From the NCBI GenBank assembly GCA_032718475.1, contig JAUCBJ010002168.1, positions 1 through 64,000 on the forward strand: a DNA stretch of 64,000 nucleotides. Direction: 5' to 3'. This document shows positions 16,925-29,397 of this stretch, piece after piece (the stretch's first letter is position 1; each line of letters starts with the position of its first letter). The notes under the pieces are model-generated. The model worked only from the letters and a program-made list of their open reading frames with translations. It was not told the origin of the DNA and ran no database searches. The translations under genes were made by a program, and so were the position numbers. The DNA comes from Nemertoderma westbladi. Its lineage: Eukaryota; Xenacoelomorpha; Nemertodermatida; Nemertodermatidae.

Positions 16925-17465
16925 CTGTTTAGAGTATTTTTATATTTTAGAAACTGTGATTTTGTATATTTTATAGACTTAAATCCCATTTTCTGGGAGC
17001 GGTGTAAAAGCTTTTGTGGGATAACTGATTCGTTTGCCTTGCCAACCAGTTCCCCCCCTGTCGCTGAATACTCTAAAAAGGGATACCTAGCTAGAATAGT
17101 GTAAGCTACCAGCTTATTGGCTGATGTGCTGTACGGAAGTATCTGGGCTCCGTTTAATCGGCCAACCAGCTTAGGGAGGTTGCCTCAGCCCTGCTGTCCT
17201 TATCTGCCAATAGAATTTGAGTGGGCGTTGATTTCGACCTATCCCAGAGCTACTGAACTGAATTTCCTATCTCTATGCTCATCCTCTGTGTTGGACGGGA
17301 GCTTTGGGGAATAAGGGTAGTTGGTATCCTTGTATAGGGAGCTAGTCATATGATTCTTTATATGATTCTGTTGTTATGTTCCCATTTTTCGCCATAACAC
17401 CGGCTTTTGGGAAGAACTCCAGTAAAACTGCTTAAATTATCGAAAGTATAACTGTTACCTAGTCA
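16925..17465 (+). other. 3' untranslated region or upstream part of the 3' LTR
   Basis: 540 bp with no convincing ORF. The purine-rich GGGAGCGG at 16993-17000, followed by TGTAAAAG, is the best candidate for a polypurine tract and LTR start. The rest shows no internal repeat that I can see. Confidence 0.5.
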
Positions 17466-18192
17466 CTAGTCTTAATCACTTAATTTAACTGCACTAATCA
17501 TATTGTTTGTACTGTTATTTACCGTCAGTTATTAATTGTATCTATTTGTTGATGAAATATTGCCCTTTGGAGAATACGGATAAATCACCCAAAAATTCCC
17601 AATTTTCTTGATACACTACAGGTTAGAGAGACAGGCTATATATAACAATTGCGATTTATATTAATGTGGTGTGTATTGAATCTAATGTTATTTAGCAGAC
17701 CCTACATGAGTCAATTGCTGCTCTCTTTATGTGTGATCAAATATACTGACGGTCGGCAGAATAGTGTGCATGATTGTGATTGGTAACAAAGTATTTCCTA
17801 AAGAATGCGCCTTATACTTTAATCATAAGCGGTATCGTTGCGTTTAGTATAAGTCCTAGTTCTGTTTAAATAGATAGAGCGCCACGTCCCAAAGGAACTG
17901 TTAATATTTCCCGAAAGCCAATAATATCTGTCAGAAATTAATTATTAACGATCTATCGAATAATACAGTAGGTTTACACTGCAACCTTACACTGCAATAA
18001 TAAAATTTAAGCATCCGAATTCAGCCTCCCGGGTGTAGATCCATCGGGTGAATGATCGCGCATGGGCTGACTTCGGCTAATGTTTTGTTTATTAGCATAA
18101 AATATTGTCGTATGCTAAAGGTGTTTTAATTAACTAAAAGACATATAAATTTTGGCGGGTTAAACTGCTAAAGGTCTTCAAAAGCGCGAACA
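17466..18192 (+). repeat. 3' LTR (shared segment), possibly starting at 17001
   Basis: This segment is a near-identical copy of 26-752 and carries AATAAA at 17999-18004. No purine tract sits directly before 17466. The purine-rich GGGAGCGG at 16993-17000 is followed by TGTAAAAG at 17001, which would make a TG...CA LTR of about 1.19 kb. That is an inference. If it is right, the 5' LTR was rearranged near window position 26, because its first 25 bases do not match. Confidence 0.88.
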
Positions 18193-18737
18193 ACAAGGCA
18201 AGGCAGCAAGGTACCGTAATGCAATTTTTAAGGCATCTCCGAGCAGGCAGCAGGCTTAAGACACTTTTCGAGCACGCCACATTGGCACGATTTTATTGTA
18301 AAGCGCGCCGCCGGATTAATCCGGCGCAAAGTGTATAGGCCTAGGCCTACTGTAGTCTAAGTATTCCAGTCTGGCCTCTGGGGGGGGGGTATTGGCAGAA
18401 ACCTAAAAGTAGCTGTAATTATAGAATCAACCTTCAGATTCATCTGAAATTTGATAGGCGTGGCCTATCTGCCTATGGCAGTACCGGTATGGGATAGGCA
18501 TTGCTGAATAAATAAATTCTGCTCACAGACACACTTTTAAAGTTCCTCTTTCTGCCGCTAGGGTCGAATGACTAGGCAGCTAGGTCCACTAATTGTACCT
18601 CTACGCAAAGGATCATCTAGACTTACGTGCTGCGCGAAGTCCCCACAAGACATTAGAGACAAACTGACAGATCTGCCACAACCAAGTAAAGCAAACTCCA
18701 AAATGCGGTAATAGGCCTATCACATTTGAGGCACAGT

Positions 18738-18950
18738 GGTAAGAACTTTTTTGATCGATTCCCCTATTGCCTATGGCTATGCCTGTGGCGAACCACTAAT
18801 ACTTTTTTTTTCAAATTTTGATGATTGATTCCCCTATGCCCATGGCGAACCACTTATACTTTTTTCAAAAGTTTATTGATTCAGCTACGTCCACACACAG
18901 AAAACCACTCCATTTCAAAGTGTATTGATTCCTCTATGCCCTTATTAAGA
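18738..18950 (+). repeat. Degenerate tandem repeat of about 70 bp
   Basis: Four imperfect units share T-rich blocks followed by GATTGATTCC, CTATGCC and GCGAACCACT. Unit length varies, so the array is old. Confidence 0.6.
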
Positions 18951-19489
18951 AATCGAATTATTTGAAAGTTTAGTTATTAACGTTTTATTTATTTATTAAT
19001 AGTAGTAATAATAACAATACTTGATGAGCATACATTGCAGTGTAATATTGCAGTGCAGTACCGGTATTGCATATAATTAACTAATTAACTAAAACTGCTA
19101 ATTAACTACTGAAACTGAACTATGTATTAATAAATGGCACAAACTGCAAATTGATTTATTATTGTACAAAATGCCACAATTCCTAAAAATATGCACTGGA
19201 ATATAATAATTGCTTAATAATAATTTGAGGAAGACTTAAAAAATCGTACTAAAAAAACTATTATTATGAATTTATTAATTATCTATTACATGAATAATAC
19301 TTACTGACTTAATATAAAATACCAAAACAAATGACTGTAAAGTAACTCACAACATAATTATAATGCAAGATATATTATTTAAAAATATATCATCAAAAAT
19401 ATTCATCATCAGTGCTGGCAGAGAGATTGCCGCTTCTGCATCTGGTGCTTGTGCATCTCCACATGACTGCATGAGCAGTTAGGGACCAT

Positions 19490-19805
19490 CCTTACTTAAG
19501 CAATAAAAATTATTGCTTAAATAAGGAATGTTGAAAATCCGGTAATTTTTTCCTTGCTTAAATAAGCAATTTTTTATTTTTCAAATCACAAAATCTCAAT
19601 TTAAAAATCAGAAAAATTTTTCGCGCAGGATTTTATTTGATGAAAAGAAAGAGCGAAAAATTCTGCATAAGATGGTGAAATCGCATAAAATTTTTAAAAT
19701 TATATGCCTTGCTTAATTAAGCAATATCTTTCAAAATGACAAATGTTGCTTAAATAAGGAATATGTGTAGCGCTTTTCAATTTTATTGCTTATTTAAGCA
19801 ATTTC
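19490..19805. repeat. Palindromic AATTGCTTAAATAAGC-family repeat
   Basis: The word TTGCTTAAATAAG and its reverse complement occur repeatedly, including near both edges (19495-19535 and 19785-19803), as in a small TIR element. No coding content, and the exact borders are unclear. Confidence 0.45.
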
Positions 19806-20327
19806 ATAAAAAATACAAACAAATAATATAAACTCTCCTAACCTAAAAATTGCAATTATGTGTACTGTGGGAGTGTGGGTCGAGCCATGAAGTAAAGTGA
19901 GCCTTAGCATTGGGGTATTATGTATTAATCACTTCAGTCTGGCAGTACTGTACAGTACTAAAGTATGCCAACATCATGTCAAAACTACAACAATAGGCCT
20001 ACTACCGGTACTACACTCTCCAATTTTTTTAAATAAAAAAATTATTTAATCGCAGGGAAATTATATGTATAGGAAGGGAAATATACTGCACAAGTTGGTA
20101 TTGGAGCCACCCTCAGAAAGTGAAAAGTTTGAAAGTGAAAACAATCAATCTGACTCACTCTCAAAAAGTTGTGAATGCCAGGTATTTTGCATTCTAGGCC
20201 TACATGTACCGTACTACTGTACTAAGTTGTCTATAGATGCCTACAGCTCTCCAGCAATGGCAGCAAAAGCAGCCGGGTGTACCGGTAATTAATGGTTACA
20301 TTTGTCTTTATTTATTTGAAATTATAT

Positions 20328-20412
20328 TAAATTATTATTATTATTATATTAAATTATTATATTATTATATTAAATTATTATTATTATTATTATTATATTA
20401 TTATATTAAATT
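20328..20412 (+). repeat. TTA-rich microsatellite
   Basis: Runs of ATT/TTA triplets are interleaved with ATATTAAATT. Simple-sequence DNA. Confidence 0.85.
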
Positions 20413-20774
20413 ATAATCTGATAATTGAGACTGTGAGAAGACTCATTGAACTACAAGCTAAATGAGATGCCGAAGAACACGCTCTATTGATAAAACTGAG
20501 CTTAAACATTAAGTTCAAGATTCACCAACAGGATTGCTATATCGGGATAGACAGGAGGGTTAAACACTTATTCCACATACATGCCCAGGTTGGCCGGTCG
20601 GGTAGTTGTTTTTCCAATATCAATCGTCCTTGGAGTGGGTGATCGGTTATGGTAAGATATACTCGTCTGCTCGTATCGCGATACATTCACATACATACAC
20701 TGATACATTCACTGTTCGTTCAGTCATTGGTGGGTCGCTAGAAACTGGTATACGCCTCCAACTAAATTACTAGA

Positions 20775-22716
20775 TGCTTATTCACTCCATGAGGCTGCCA
20801 AAGTACAAGAATATGCACTAAGCATTGCAGAAAGCAATTTCATGCAAAGTGGAGGCGATTTTGTTCTAGTGTCAAGCTTTGGGGAACCAATGAAACACCT
20901 CCAATGTTATATAGTGTCTGGTTGGAGATGTGTGCATTGTACTTGGCACAATGAACCCGGCGTAGCATTCTTGTGAATGTGCCATCCAGAGATTTGGTGT
21001 CCTCAGCAGTTAGAGCCCAGCATGGACTCCCATATAGGAGTACTGGAACTACTGCTGCTCTAAATAATTGGACCTTAAGTTTCCGATTAATTCTCGTTGA
21101 CTTCCAAATCCTGGTAAGCCTGTTCAAGGCTGCCCATGCCTTTCCCTTATGTATTCGAAGGTCCTCACCTGACTTCCGGATCCATGATCCCAGGTAACAG
21201 AAGTCATCCACATGCTCAAGCATACCATCTTTTGAGCTTATGCTCATCCGATCAGAGACTTGCTGAGGACTTTCAAAGTTAACTGTCAAAATTTTGGTCT
21301 TTCTGGAGTTAATAAAAAGACCAACACTAGAAGCAGCATGTTCTAATGAGCTGAGGAGCCATTGGGCTCCCTCTAGTGATTCTGAGAGTACTCCTAAGTC
21401 ATCAGCAAAGTCTAGATCAGTTAGGTACTTGGCAGGATTTCCTCGACTTCTGGAGCCAGTAGGTGGAGTTATCATCACCCCATCATCATTATGATGATCT
21501 AAGGACATACGTAGAACATAGTCAACAACTATTATGATCAAGAATGGTGCAAGTGTGTCTCCCTGGAGGACGCCCCATAACACTTCAAATGGTTCTCTGT
21601 CACCGTCAACAGTAGACACAAATGTTGTCAAACCATCGTATACTGATCTGATTGCTGCAATAATTTCATCAGGAATCCCATATAATGAAAGTATGCTGAA
21701 CATACGTGAGCGAGAGACTGAATCAAAGGCCTTGAAGAAGTCAACAAAGATAACAGCCAGATGCCTGTCTTTCTTTTTTGATAACTCTTCAATTATCCTT
21801 CTAAGTGCCAAAATGGGCTCCATGGTCCCATGACCTTTACGGAACCCATTCTGATTTCCACGGAGCAGTCTCTCAATGGGATCCCTGATGCGATTTAATA
21901 GAATTCTATTGTATATCTTTGCAGCAATCGAGATCAATGAGATTTCCCGAAAATAACCATAGAGTGTTTGGTTGCCCTTCTTGGGAACTGGCATCAACTT
22001 ATTTGTTTTCATTTCTTGTGGGACTCTTGTTGTTCGGTACATGTCTACTATGATGGGATAGATGAGCTTTAAACACTCAGGTATTTTAAAGACCTAAGGG
22101 GGAACACCATCTACTCCACTGGCACGATCGGTCTTAATGCTCTTTGCAGCAGCCTTCACTTCTGCAAAGGAGATATCACCAATGGGAATATCTGAGAGTA
22201 CAGACTCAGACACTTTTACTTCTATAAAGTTATCATGCAATACCCTGTCATTATAGAGGAGCTTTTCAAGGTGGGCCTTCCAACCATTGATGCGATCGGC
22301 TGGTGATTCAGCCTTAACCTTGGTGGTTGGTTGGCTTTTTCGACAAGCAAGTAAGTTGATCGATCTCCATGCCTGGGATGATTGCCTGCTGTCGTCAGCA
22401 TCATTGATGGCATCAACCTGTTGGTATATTAGCTCCTGTAATAATTAACAGAGTACTGCCTGTTCAGGGACCTAGATGCAGCCTTAACTGGATTCTTGGC
22501 CGCTGTAGTCTGTTTGAGTCGGGACTCTTTCTGCGCCTTGTAGAGGTCATTTCGGCACTTCTGAATTTTGTTGTCAGTCCAGGGGGCCCGTTTCCTGTTT
22601 CGAGGATATACAGGAACTGTTTCTGAAGCTGCTAACTTAACTGCCTCTGTGAAGGCAGTATAGACCTCACAGTGATCTGCCTCCTCAGAGGCAAGAATTG
22701 GTGCAGAACATAGGAA
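20775..22716 (-). mobile_element. 5'-truncated LINE (non-LTR retrotransposon), RT region
   Basis: Read on the minus strand, it encodes the linker after the endonuclease (22700-22430), then reverse transcriptase. The long uninterrupted part is 20840-22042 (400 codons) with the RT palm motifs FVDFFKAFDS, GVLQGDTLAPF and FADDL, then YLGSWI and the thumb. At least one in-frame stop (near 22097) and a frame change near 22430 precede it, so it is dead. The element ends at 20775 within a C-terminal stretch (HNLVLWQPHG-like in other copies). Its 5' limit abuts the duplicated block that starts at 22717. It is the same family as 48895-49110, 56410-62615 and 59890-60255. The clade looks CR1- or RTE-like; I cannot decide. 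Confidence 0.88.
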
Positions 22717-23658
22717 GAAATGGTGCACATTTGAAAATACTGAAATAGGCAAAATTGACTTTTCGAAAAAAATGCCATAAACTAATGATTTTCTATCGTG
22801 CTGTTCGAAGCGGAAAATCGCCTAATTTAAAATTATTTTTTTCTATGAAGTTACACATAGGTCAGAGAGTGTCTGTGTAAAATGGGAGACAAATTGGTTC
22901 AAAAATGGCCACTGGGCACTGGCTGACTGGGGAAAGGTGTTTGTCACTGTGCCTCAAATGTGATAGAACCCAAAATGCTTATTTAGTAATTCGGCAATCG
23001 AAACCCTAGACAAAGTGTCTTAAATCGTAAAAATGTCTCCAAATGGCTTAACCTTAAATGTAATTTCAGGGTTCCAATTCAGGTTAGAATGAGGGTACCA
23101 GGTAGGATTGGGGTTTAAGACACTTTTTGTCTAGGATTTCGACAGGGAAACCCCATCCTTTGAATAAACAATGAGAATAGGGTACCCGAGAAGATGTAGA
23201 GCTGTAACAGATCTGTTAGGCGGTCTCTCATGTTTTCTGAAGTCCCCACCGACTGACGAACGTGTTGAATTTAGTAGATTTAAATTATATGATTATATAA
23301 TATGCCGCGAAATAAACTGTCCCCGTCCTCCATGAAGAAATCTCCTGTAACTTACCGAACATTTGGTGTTTCTCTTAAGACTTTATGCGAACTGAACGGA
23401 TCTGAGATCCCGCATATTCTAGAGAAATGCATTACCTTTATAACTAAACACGGGTTGGGGACCGAGGGTTTATTCCGTGTGAACAGCAGCGCGCGTCTTG
23501 TTGAGAAATTGAAAAACGATTTCGATCAATTTGGCGACTCAAGTTTCGACGGATTATGTGACGTGACTGCGTGCGCCTCTCTGCTTAAACTATTCCTGAG
23601 AGAACTCCGAGCCGATTATACCCCCCTCTTTACAAGGTTACATTATTACCGTTTTTGA
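22717..23658 (+). repeat. Segmental duplication, copy A
   Basis: This sequence matches 62986-64000 from a common first word (GAAATGGTGC) through the RhoGAP start codon and beyond, with scattered substitutions. Copy B has about 175 extra bases (63570-63765) just before the ATG. Non-coding and coding parts are both shared, so this is a DNA-level duplication rather than two retrocopies. Copy B runs off the window, so total length is unknown. Confidence 0.9.
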
Positions 23659-24060
23659 AGAACACATCAAAAGTAACACGGCAGGAGCAATTCTCGATGG
23701 GAAAATCCGCGATCTTCTGCAACGACTTCCTCCTGAAAACTACCGCGTTTTGAGGTATCTCGTGCAATTCCTCGTTGTAGTGGCTCACGAGCCTACCAAT
23801 AAAATGTCCTTCACTGCGCTCGGCATCGTTTTCGGGCCGAATTTATTCCGGGTGGGCGACGGAATCGACGGGCTATGGGAACAAGGGATCGCCAACCAAC
23901 TCACCCAGAAGTTCATCCAGGGATTCCCCGTGTTGTTCGAGCAGAAGGTTGCGTCGCGTCGCAGCGTTTACGATAACTGGTCCGGCGACGACAATCTCTC
24001 GTTCTACCCGATCGATTCAGACTCGGCGACGCCGGTTCACTCCAACGTGGATTCTCCTTT
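23302..24060 (+). pseudogene. FAM13-like RhoGAP domain, frameshifted
   Basis: The first frame (23302-23658) begins MPRNKLSPSS and enters a RhoGAP fold with GVSL, then GLFRVN carrying the catalytic Arg finger (R59), and SLLKLFLREL. It then stops at 23656-23658. The homology continues one frame over (from about 23620 through 24060: QRLPPENYRVLRYLVQF, then FGPNLF), so a single 1-base frame change lies near 23615-23640. The arrangement most resembles FAM13A/B RhoGAP domains (family knowledge). No intron interrupts it. After about 24060 the frame runs into a hydrophobic low-complexity stretch that is probably non-coding. It could be a retrocopy-derived fragment, or an exon block with an assembly error; copy B stops before the frameshift site and cannot decide. 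Confidence 0.7.
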
Positions 24061-24460
24061 CGCCCTGTTTATTGTTATTTCGTTATTATTGGTTATTTTG
24101 CTCCTGTTGCTTTATTACTGTAATGGATTTCTCGTGCTCCTTGACACGATAAGCTTCTACTAAAACGGCTTTGAATCTCAAAAAGGTTCCAGGTAGTGCT
24201 CTACTTTCGCTTAGTGTTTTGGTTTTCCGGCTAACATCAAATATTTCCACTTGAACACGGTCCTTGAATGACTTGTTATTTACGGACATCCACAACTTTC
24301 AATATAGTACAAAAACACAGTGATTTTCTGTTCTTCCCAAAAAATACTGTATATTGCTTCCTTCTAAATAAACTATAACACTGTAGAAAAACCTCTGGGA
24401 TGAGGAAAAAGATAGAAACTGGATGAAGGGTGCTTTGGGTCCGTTAGGCTCCAAAGTATA

Positions 24461-24990
24461 GCAGTAGTAATGGTTACCCCATTTCTGCAACAGTTGGACC
24501 CACTTCAAACCTTAGATGTTAAGTATGTCATTAATTAATCAATTAATTAATTAATTGGTGGATTAAACAATTAATTAATTGCTTAATCGATCGATTTGTA
24601 TCAAATAATGTTGCCAAAGGCAATTTAATTTGACACAAATCAATCAGATAGGGGACGCACGATGAATAGATAGTACTACAGTAGGTACAGTAGATAAAAT
24701 ATACAATACAATAGGTACCATACAGTACAATATACAGTACATTTGTATTATTTTTGTCATACAGTAGTAGGTAATGATAGAATGAAATAAAACGACGTAG
24801 CGGGGCCCAAAACATAGTTTACCCTCACAGTAAAATACGTGGGCCAGTTTGGCCCTGGCTCAGTCCCCCAATAATCTGAGGCTGTTGGGCTCTTATTAGA
24901 CGTAGCAAGATTAATCCCTTTGAATCTTATACTGTATGTCAACGCGTAGGTGGGTGTTGCACGAATTGTAAATTATTTAAACCTCCTGCT
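24461..24990 (-). repeat. Dispersed AT-rich repeat, copy 1 (inverted relative to 39028-39568)
   Basis: About 530 bp that matches the reverse complement of 39028-39568, including GGGCCAGTTTGGCCCTGGCTC, ATTAATTAAT-rich DNA and CAACGCGTAGGTGGG. No coding capacity. Probably a non-autonomous interspersed element. Confidence 0.85.
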
Positions 24991-25483
24991 TCGTTATTAA
25001 CTGCAACCATTAATTACACACCATACGACCATTGTCAAATACGCCTGAGAAATGTGCCTTCTTTCACATTGTACTATATGAAGCAGCCTGCGCATATGTT
25101 AAATTAATCCTCAACCGTCTCTACTACTGTAGTTTTATGTACTGCATATTCCCTCGCGCATGTCATGCCAAAAACTACGGCCTTGTTTAAAATGTTAAGG
25201 TGGAACTTTCTATATAAATAAAAATCATATAAAAGTTAAATCATTATCTCTGAAAAACGTTAAAGTTAAGTTTGCCAAAACCAAGTTTCCTTTTAAATTA
25301 AATCCTATTAAATTTGTCTTTTTGGTACTATGGATTATCTTATATGCCCATACGATGCATCGGGAGAAGAGGTGTGGGACTGATCATTAGTTTGGAATGG
25401 ATTGATTAGACCCTATTATTCTAAACCCTATTTAATACCGTGTACCACATCATGGGAAGGAATTCTCAATAATCTTCAAACTA
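24991..25483. other. Short gene-free stretch
   Basis: AT-rich. I see no gene or clear repeat, only the upstream remnant leading into the LINE fragment at 25484. Confidence 0.4.
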
Positions 25484-26392
25484 TTGAGTGGAATTCGACG
25501 GGGGGCCCCATCGAGCCCAATTCATTTCGTGATATATACATTAGGCTTAATTAAGATTTTTGATAAATGCAAACCAGAGCAGCTTATTAATAATATACAC
25601 CTTCTGATCCACACTGACGACACCCTACTTTTGACCGCTCCTCGTGGTACAGCTATACTAAAACTTAATTTGCTTGAGATATATTGTCATGAGAACTTCA
25701 TAAAACTGAACCCAAAAAAATGCGCGGTCTTATGTGTAAATGAACAGATTGACGAAAACAAACCATTACTGCTTAAACATGGAAAAATAGATATATCTAA
25801 ATCAGAAATATATTTGGGTTCAACACTTTGTGCTTCCGGCAGTCTCAGGGATATGTTCTCCGCTGACCTCAAGCTGAAGCAAAAACACTTTATAAAATAT
25901 TATGCCTTCCTTAGAGAAAACATGGCTGCTCCTTTAAAAGTCAAAGAAAAAGTCCTCGACGCATGCATCATTGACGGTATTTTATATAATTGTGAGGCGT
26001 GGGGTAATGTTAATTTCAACAAACTCGAAGACCAATATCGAAAAATATTGAAAACGATGTTAAGCCTAAAACGAACAACACCAAACGAATTTGATTATAT
26101 CGAGATTGAACGGCCCCCCATAACCGCTGTTATCAAGGCGCGTACTTCCTCGTTAGTTAAACGCATTATTTCCAACAAACACGATCACATGTCGGACCCA
26201 CTGCTTTCCCTTGTAGGACACCCCAACAACAACTCTTCATTAATAACATACCTTAAATCATGCGCCGATATTCCTGAACCGAAATCGGTAGAAAGGGACG
26301 CACTCGATAAGATAAAACAGTCTATAATATCAAAGTCAAATAAGGGTAAGACCAAATACTGCACTTATTTAATCAATTCATTTATTTATTAA
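25484..26392 (+). mobile_element. LINE reverse transcriptase C-terminal part (5'-truncated)
   Basis: 302 uninterrupted codons. GIRRGAPSSP corresponds to the conserved G-QG-P-SP block, and HTDDTLLL occupies the place of the (Y/F)ADD catalytic motif with the two Asp kept. It continues through a thumb-like region with NPKKCAVLCVN, YLGS and CEAWGN (normally YG-E-W). No endonuclease or earlier RT motifs are present, so it is 5'-truncated. It is a different family from 20775-22716. The intact length suggests a fairly recent insertion. The coding end lies only 22 bp before the TIR element at 26415. Confidence 0.8.
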
Positions 26393-26414
26393 ATTGACAT
26401 TGCACAACCTACTA

Positions 26415-29395
26415 CAGTCCCGCTTTCAAAAAGCATGCCTTTGATCAAACATTGATCAAACTTTGATCAAACATTGATCAAAGTTTGATCAAAATGTGTC
26501 CATAGAATATCATTGAAAGTAGCATTGACATTGAAATGACATTGATGGCATATTGAAATGGCCTTGAAATCGATGGACCGAAATTCCAGACTTTCTGTCT
26601 CATATTGAAATGACATTGAAATGATTTCAAGGTAACAGTTTACATCGCTCTTCTGCGGCATTCCTTTGAACTCAGATTCCCGCCGAGAACTGGCTTTTGT
26701 TAATGGCCAAGCCGCGATGTGATTGACAGGGCGGTGGATGGAGCTTGCTTGACTTTGTGGATGGGCAGCGATTGGATTTACAAGGCGGTGCGGTGTTGTG
26801 GTAGTGTCCCAGACTGAGTTTTGTTCTTGTAGGGCAGGGCCTATTATTACACCAACAACTAGTTCTGAAAAACAGCCTTTGGAATATTTTTAAATTATTG
26901 TTATATTAGAAATTAGTTTCAATGTTCCTTAAATCAGAATCAAGGCCAAATACCTCCATTGACGTAGCAGCGCGATGGCTGCCGTTGCATTGCATTTGCT
27001 TATACACTAATTGTGTAAATTCGACAAGCTTCCTTCCTGCCCCTGTCTCTAATTTATACTAATAAATGTAAAGAAATAAATAAGAAATAATTTTATAAAG
27101 TAATAAATAAATCCAAGCGCCAGCGTACCCCCTAAAATACCTTCTAAAAATTTACGTAATTTAATTTTAATACTCTGATAAGGTAATTTTATTGAAAACC
27201 TAATTTGTTTCAAAGTAAACTATGTTATGTACATCATTAGTTACGTATTTTTTAATTCAGTTTAACGTATTGTAATTATAATTTTTTTAATATTAAAAAT
27301 CAAATTGGGTTAGTAATACATATTCAATTATGCTCATTCATTTTTAATTAATGGAGGTTTTTAACCATCCGGCCGACAAACCACACTTTTGCTCACTTTT
27401 GCTGTAAGACAAGGCATCAATATAACCCCAGTGATCCCATACCCTCTCTTGTTGTGGACTATTACTACAGTATATCATTGTACAAGCTGCGGACCTGTCT
27501 GTTGACACCGTCCTGCTGGACGGTGTTGTAGCCTTCCACCCAACCCATTGCGTATCTCAGAATTAAACTCCACACAGCACAGCCCATACCTGCCATTGCT
27601 TTCATTACGCCACATCGCCAAGTGGAGATTCAATTGTGAATTATTATAATCATTATTAGAATGACAACACAGTGTTGTTGTAGTGTACCAGTACCAGACT
27701 GAGTCTTGTAATAGGCCCCACTAACAACTCCGGGCTACGTTCTGAAATAAAGCCTCTGGAATATTATTAAATTATTTTCTTTAGACATTATTCACTAGAA
27801 AGCCAGTCTGTCAATTTAATCGTCCAGTATCAATTCCCGCGGGCTAATACAATTTATTTTCGGGCTAAGGATGCCCTGCCCACTGGCTAAGAAAGCTTGC
27901 GGGTAAACGATTCCCATTTTGCGGGCTAAGAATTCCCGCGGGCTAAGTCATCACCCAACCGAACATACAGTTGACTGTAACTGCTTTACTCGCATCTCTG
28001 TAACAACAACCCAAATGCTGTGATTCACAGTATGCGATTTCACCGTGCTGTCACCGCAAGTGTATCTGAGAACAGGCCCATTACTGGTACAGCTACAATT
28101 TGTTTCAAAAAAATTAATGTAATACATCGAAAGGAGCAGGTTAAAGGGGTTGTGTTTTCTAACCAAAACAACAAACCAAAGTAGATTTCATCGATTTGCG
28201 CTGGAGAACTTTTTTATTTGCGACCAACTGGCGCCACTATTTGCGAGATAAGGTAGAAATTTTAATTAATATCGAGACAAATACAACGTCTGTTTAATTG
28301 TTTTTGGGCAAACAGAAAAGACCTCCATGTTGAAATTTTAGTAAGAAAGTTTAGTGTAATAAATTAGTTTAGTACACATTACTACCTGCATAGTTCCTTT
28401 GCGACCAGGCCAGCTCAGTGCCAGGAGGCCAATCTCTTTGGTTCGCGGCCGCCTCCTGTGTATGGGTTAGTTGGCTGTCTAATTTCTTGGGAAGCCTTTA
28501 GTAAATTTCGAAATTTCGGGGAATTCCATTCCACAGCAGATAAATGGTTTTACATGCTGGGGCGGCATAAGCTAAGAGCCATTACACATGCTATGCCTTT
28601 ACTTTGTTAGTGGTCTGTCGCTGTCGGCACCCCAAGCTAATAATATACAGCAAATAGCACGGAGACCGCTGACTCCTGTACTCCCTATGACATAATTTGT
28701 TGTCGAATCAATTATTTCTCCTTACAAGAAAGCAACGTATTTCCCACTTGTGGCCAGCCAGAAGGCCACAATGTCAACTGATATAATAATACCAAGGGAT
28801 ATTCTCATATTACCCCCCCCCCCCCCCCCCCCCCCCCCCAGGATCTAGCCATTGGCCAGCCAGGATACAATTATTGTATCCTCCCATGTATCCCCCCCCC
28901 CCCCCCATTATAATGTATTGTAGCCATCCACCCAACCAACACATTGCGTAACTCAGAATTAAACTCCACACAGCCCCTACCCGCCCTTGCTTTCATTACC
29001 ACCACACCGCCAAGTGGAGATTCAATTGCGGCTGTTATTTTCTGATAATCGCTGTAAATTATTATAACCTAGGCGGTGCGGATTAAATAACGGCTATAGC
29101 GTACAAACCTATGGTATGATATGGACGTGGTGTCCTGTGTGCTCTGCAGACATCCTACAGAGCACATGGAGCTTTACACACACAGGGAGAGCGAGAGAGA
29201 GAGAGAGAGAGAGGGCTGCTTGATTGACACACGGCTCAGTGGGAATCTAGACTTTGAAGTGCAGCGCCTTTGGTAGAACTCAATGGCAGGATTTATAAGC
29301 CTGGTTCATTTCAATATTTGATCAAACTTTGATCAATGTTTGATCAAAGTTTGATCAATGTTTGATCAAAGGAATGCTTTTTGAGAGCGGGACTG
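26415..29395. mobile_element. Tc1/mariner-like TIR element with TTGATCAAA arrays, no transposase
   Basis: Inverted termini start CAGTCCCGCT and continue through a run of TTGATCAAACATTGATCAAA units (26445-26495 and 29318-29372). Both ends are flanked by TA (26413-26414, 29396-29397), the duplication made by Tc1/mariner-type transposases. The 2,981-bp interior has no transposase. It contains two duplicated blocks (about 26800-26890 with 27665-27775, and 27535-27640 with 28925-29035), C runs of 27 and 15, and a GA microsatellite at 29190-29213. Non-autonomous derivative. Confidence 0.75.
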
Positions 29396-29397
29396 TA

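Larger units (their letters stand above)
26..18192 (+). mobile_element. Giant BEL/Pao-type LTR retrotransposon with five ORFs
   Basis: Two direct repeats (26-752 and 17466-18192) flank an internal region with a complete BEL/Pao-type pol (5327-11041). The order on the plus strand is LTR, leader, ORF1 (2972-4618), short second frame (to 5325), pol, non-coding spacer (11042-12662), ORF4 (12663-14855), ORF5 (14867-16924), 3' LTR. At about 18.2 kb it is roughly two to three times the usual length for the family. The LTR segments differ at one visible position (118 versus 17558), so the copy is young. All long ORFs are uninterrupted and pol keeps its catalytic residues, so the element looks potentially active, apart from the frame changes noted separately. 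I found no target-site duplication: bases 1-25 do not match the sequence before 17466 or after 18192. Confidence 0.93.
18193..20327. other. Gene-free region right of the LTR element
   Basis: No supported gene. It contains a degenerate array of about 70-bp units at 18738-18950 (each with a 'gattcccctatgcc' core and 'cgaaccact'). It also holds an AT-rich stretch with repeated inverted copies of ATTGCTTAAATAAGC (19490-19805), probably a small palindromic TIR repeat, and a GCTGCGCGAAG motif at 18629. A 75-codon ORF at 20065-20292 has no recognisable features. Confidence 0.5.

Noticed and set aside
17117-17314. 65-codon ORF before the 3' LTR
   Set aside because: Short, no features, and inside the probable untranslated or LTR region.
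23949-24163. Membrane protein tail after the RhoGAP domain
   Set aside because: The hydrophobic run (ISLLLVILLLLLYYC) starts where homology to the RhoGAP family ends, and is coded by T-rich simple sequence; more likely non-coding.
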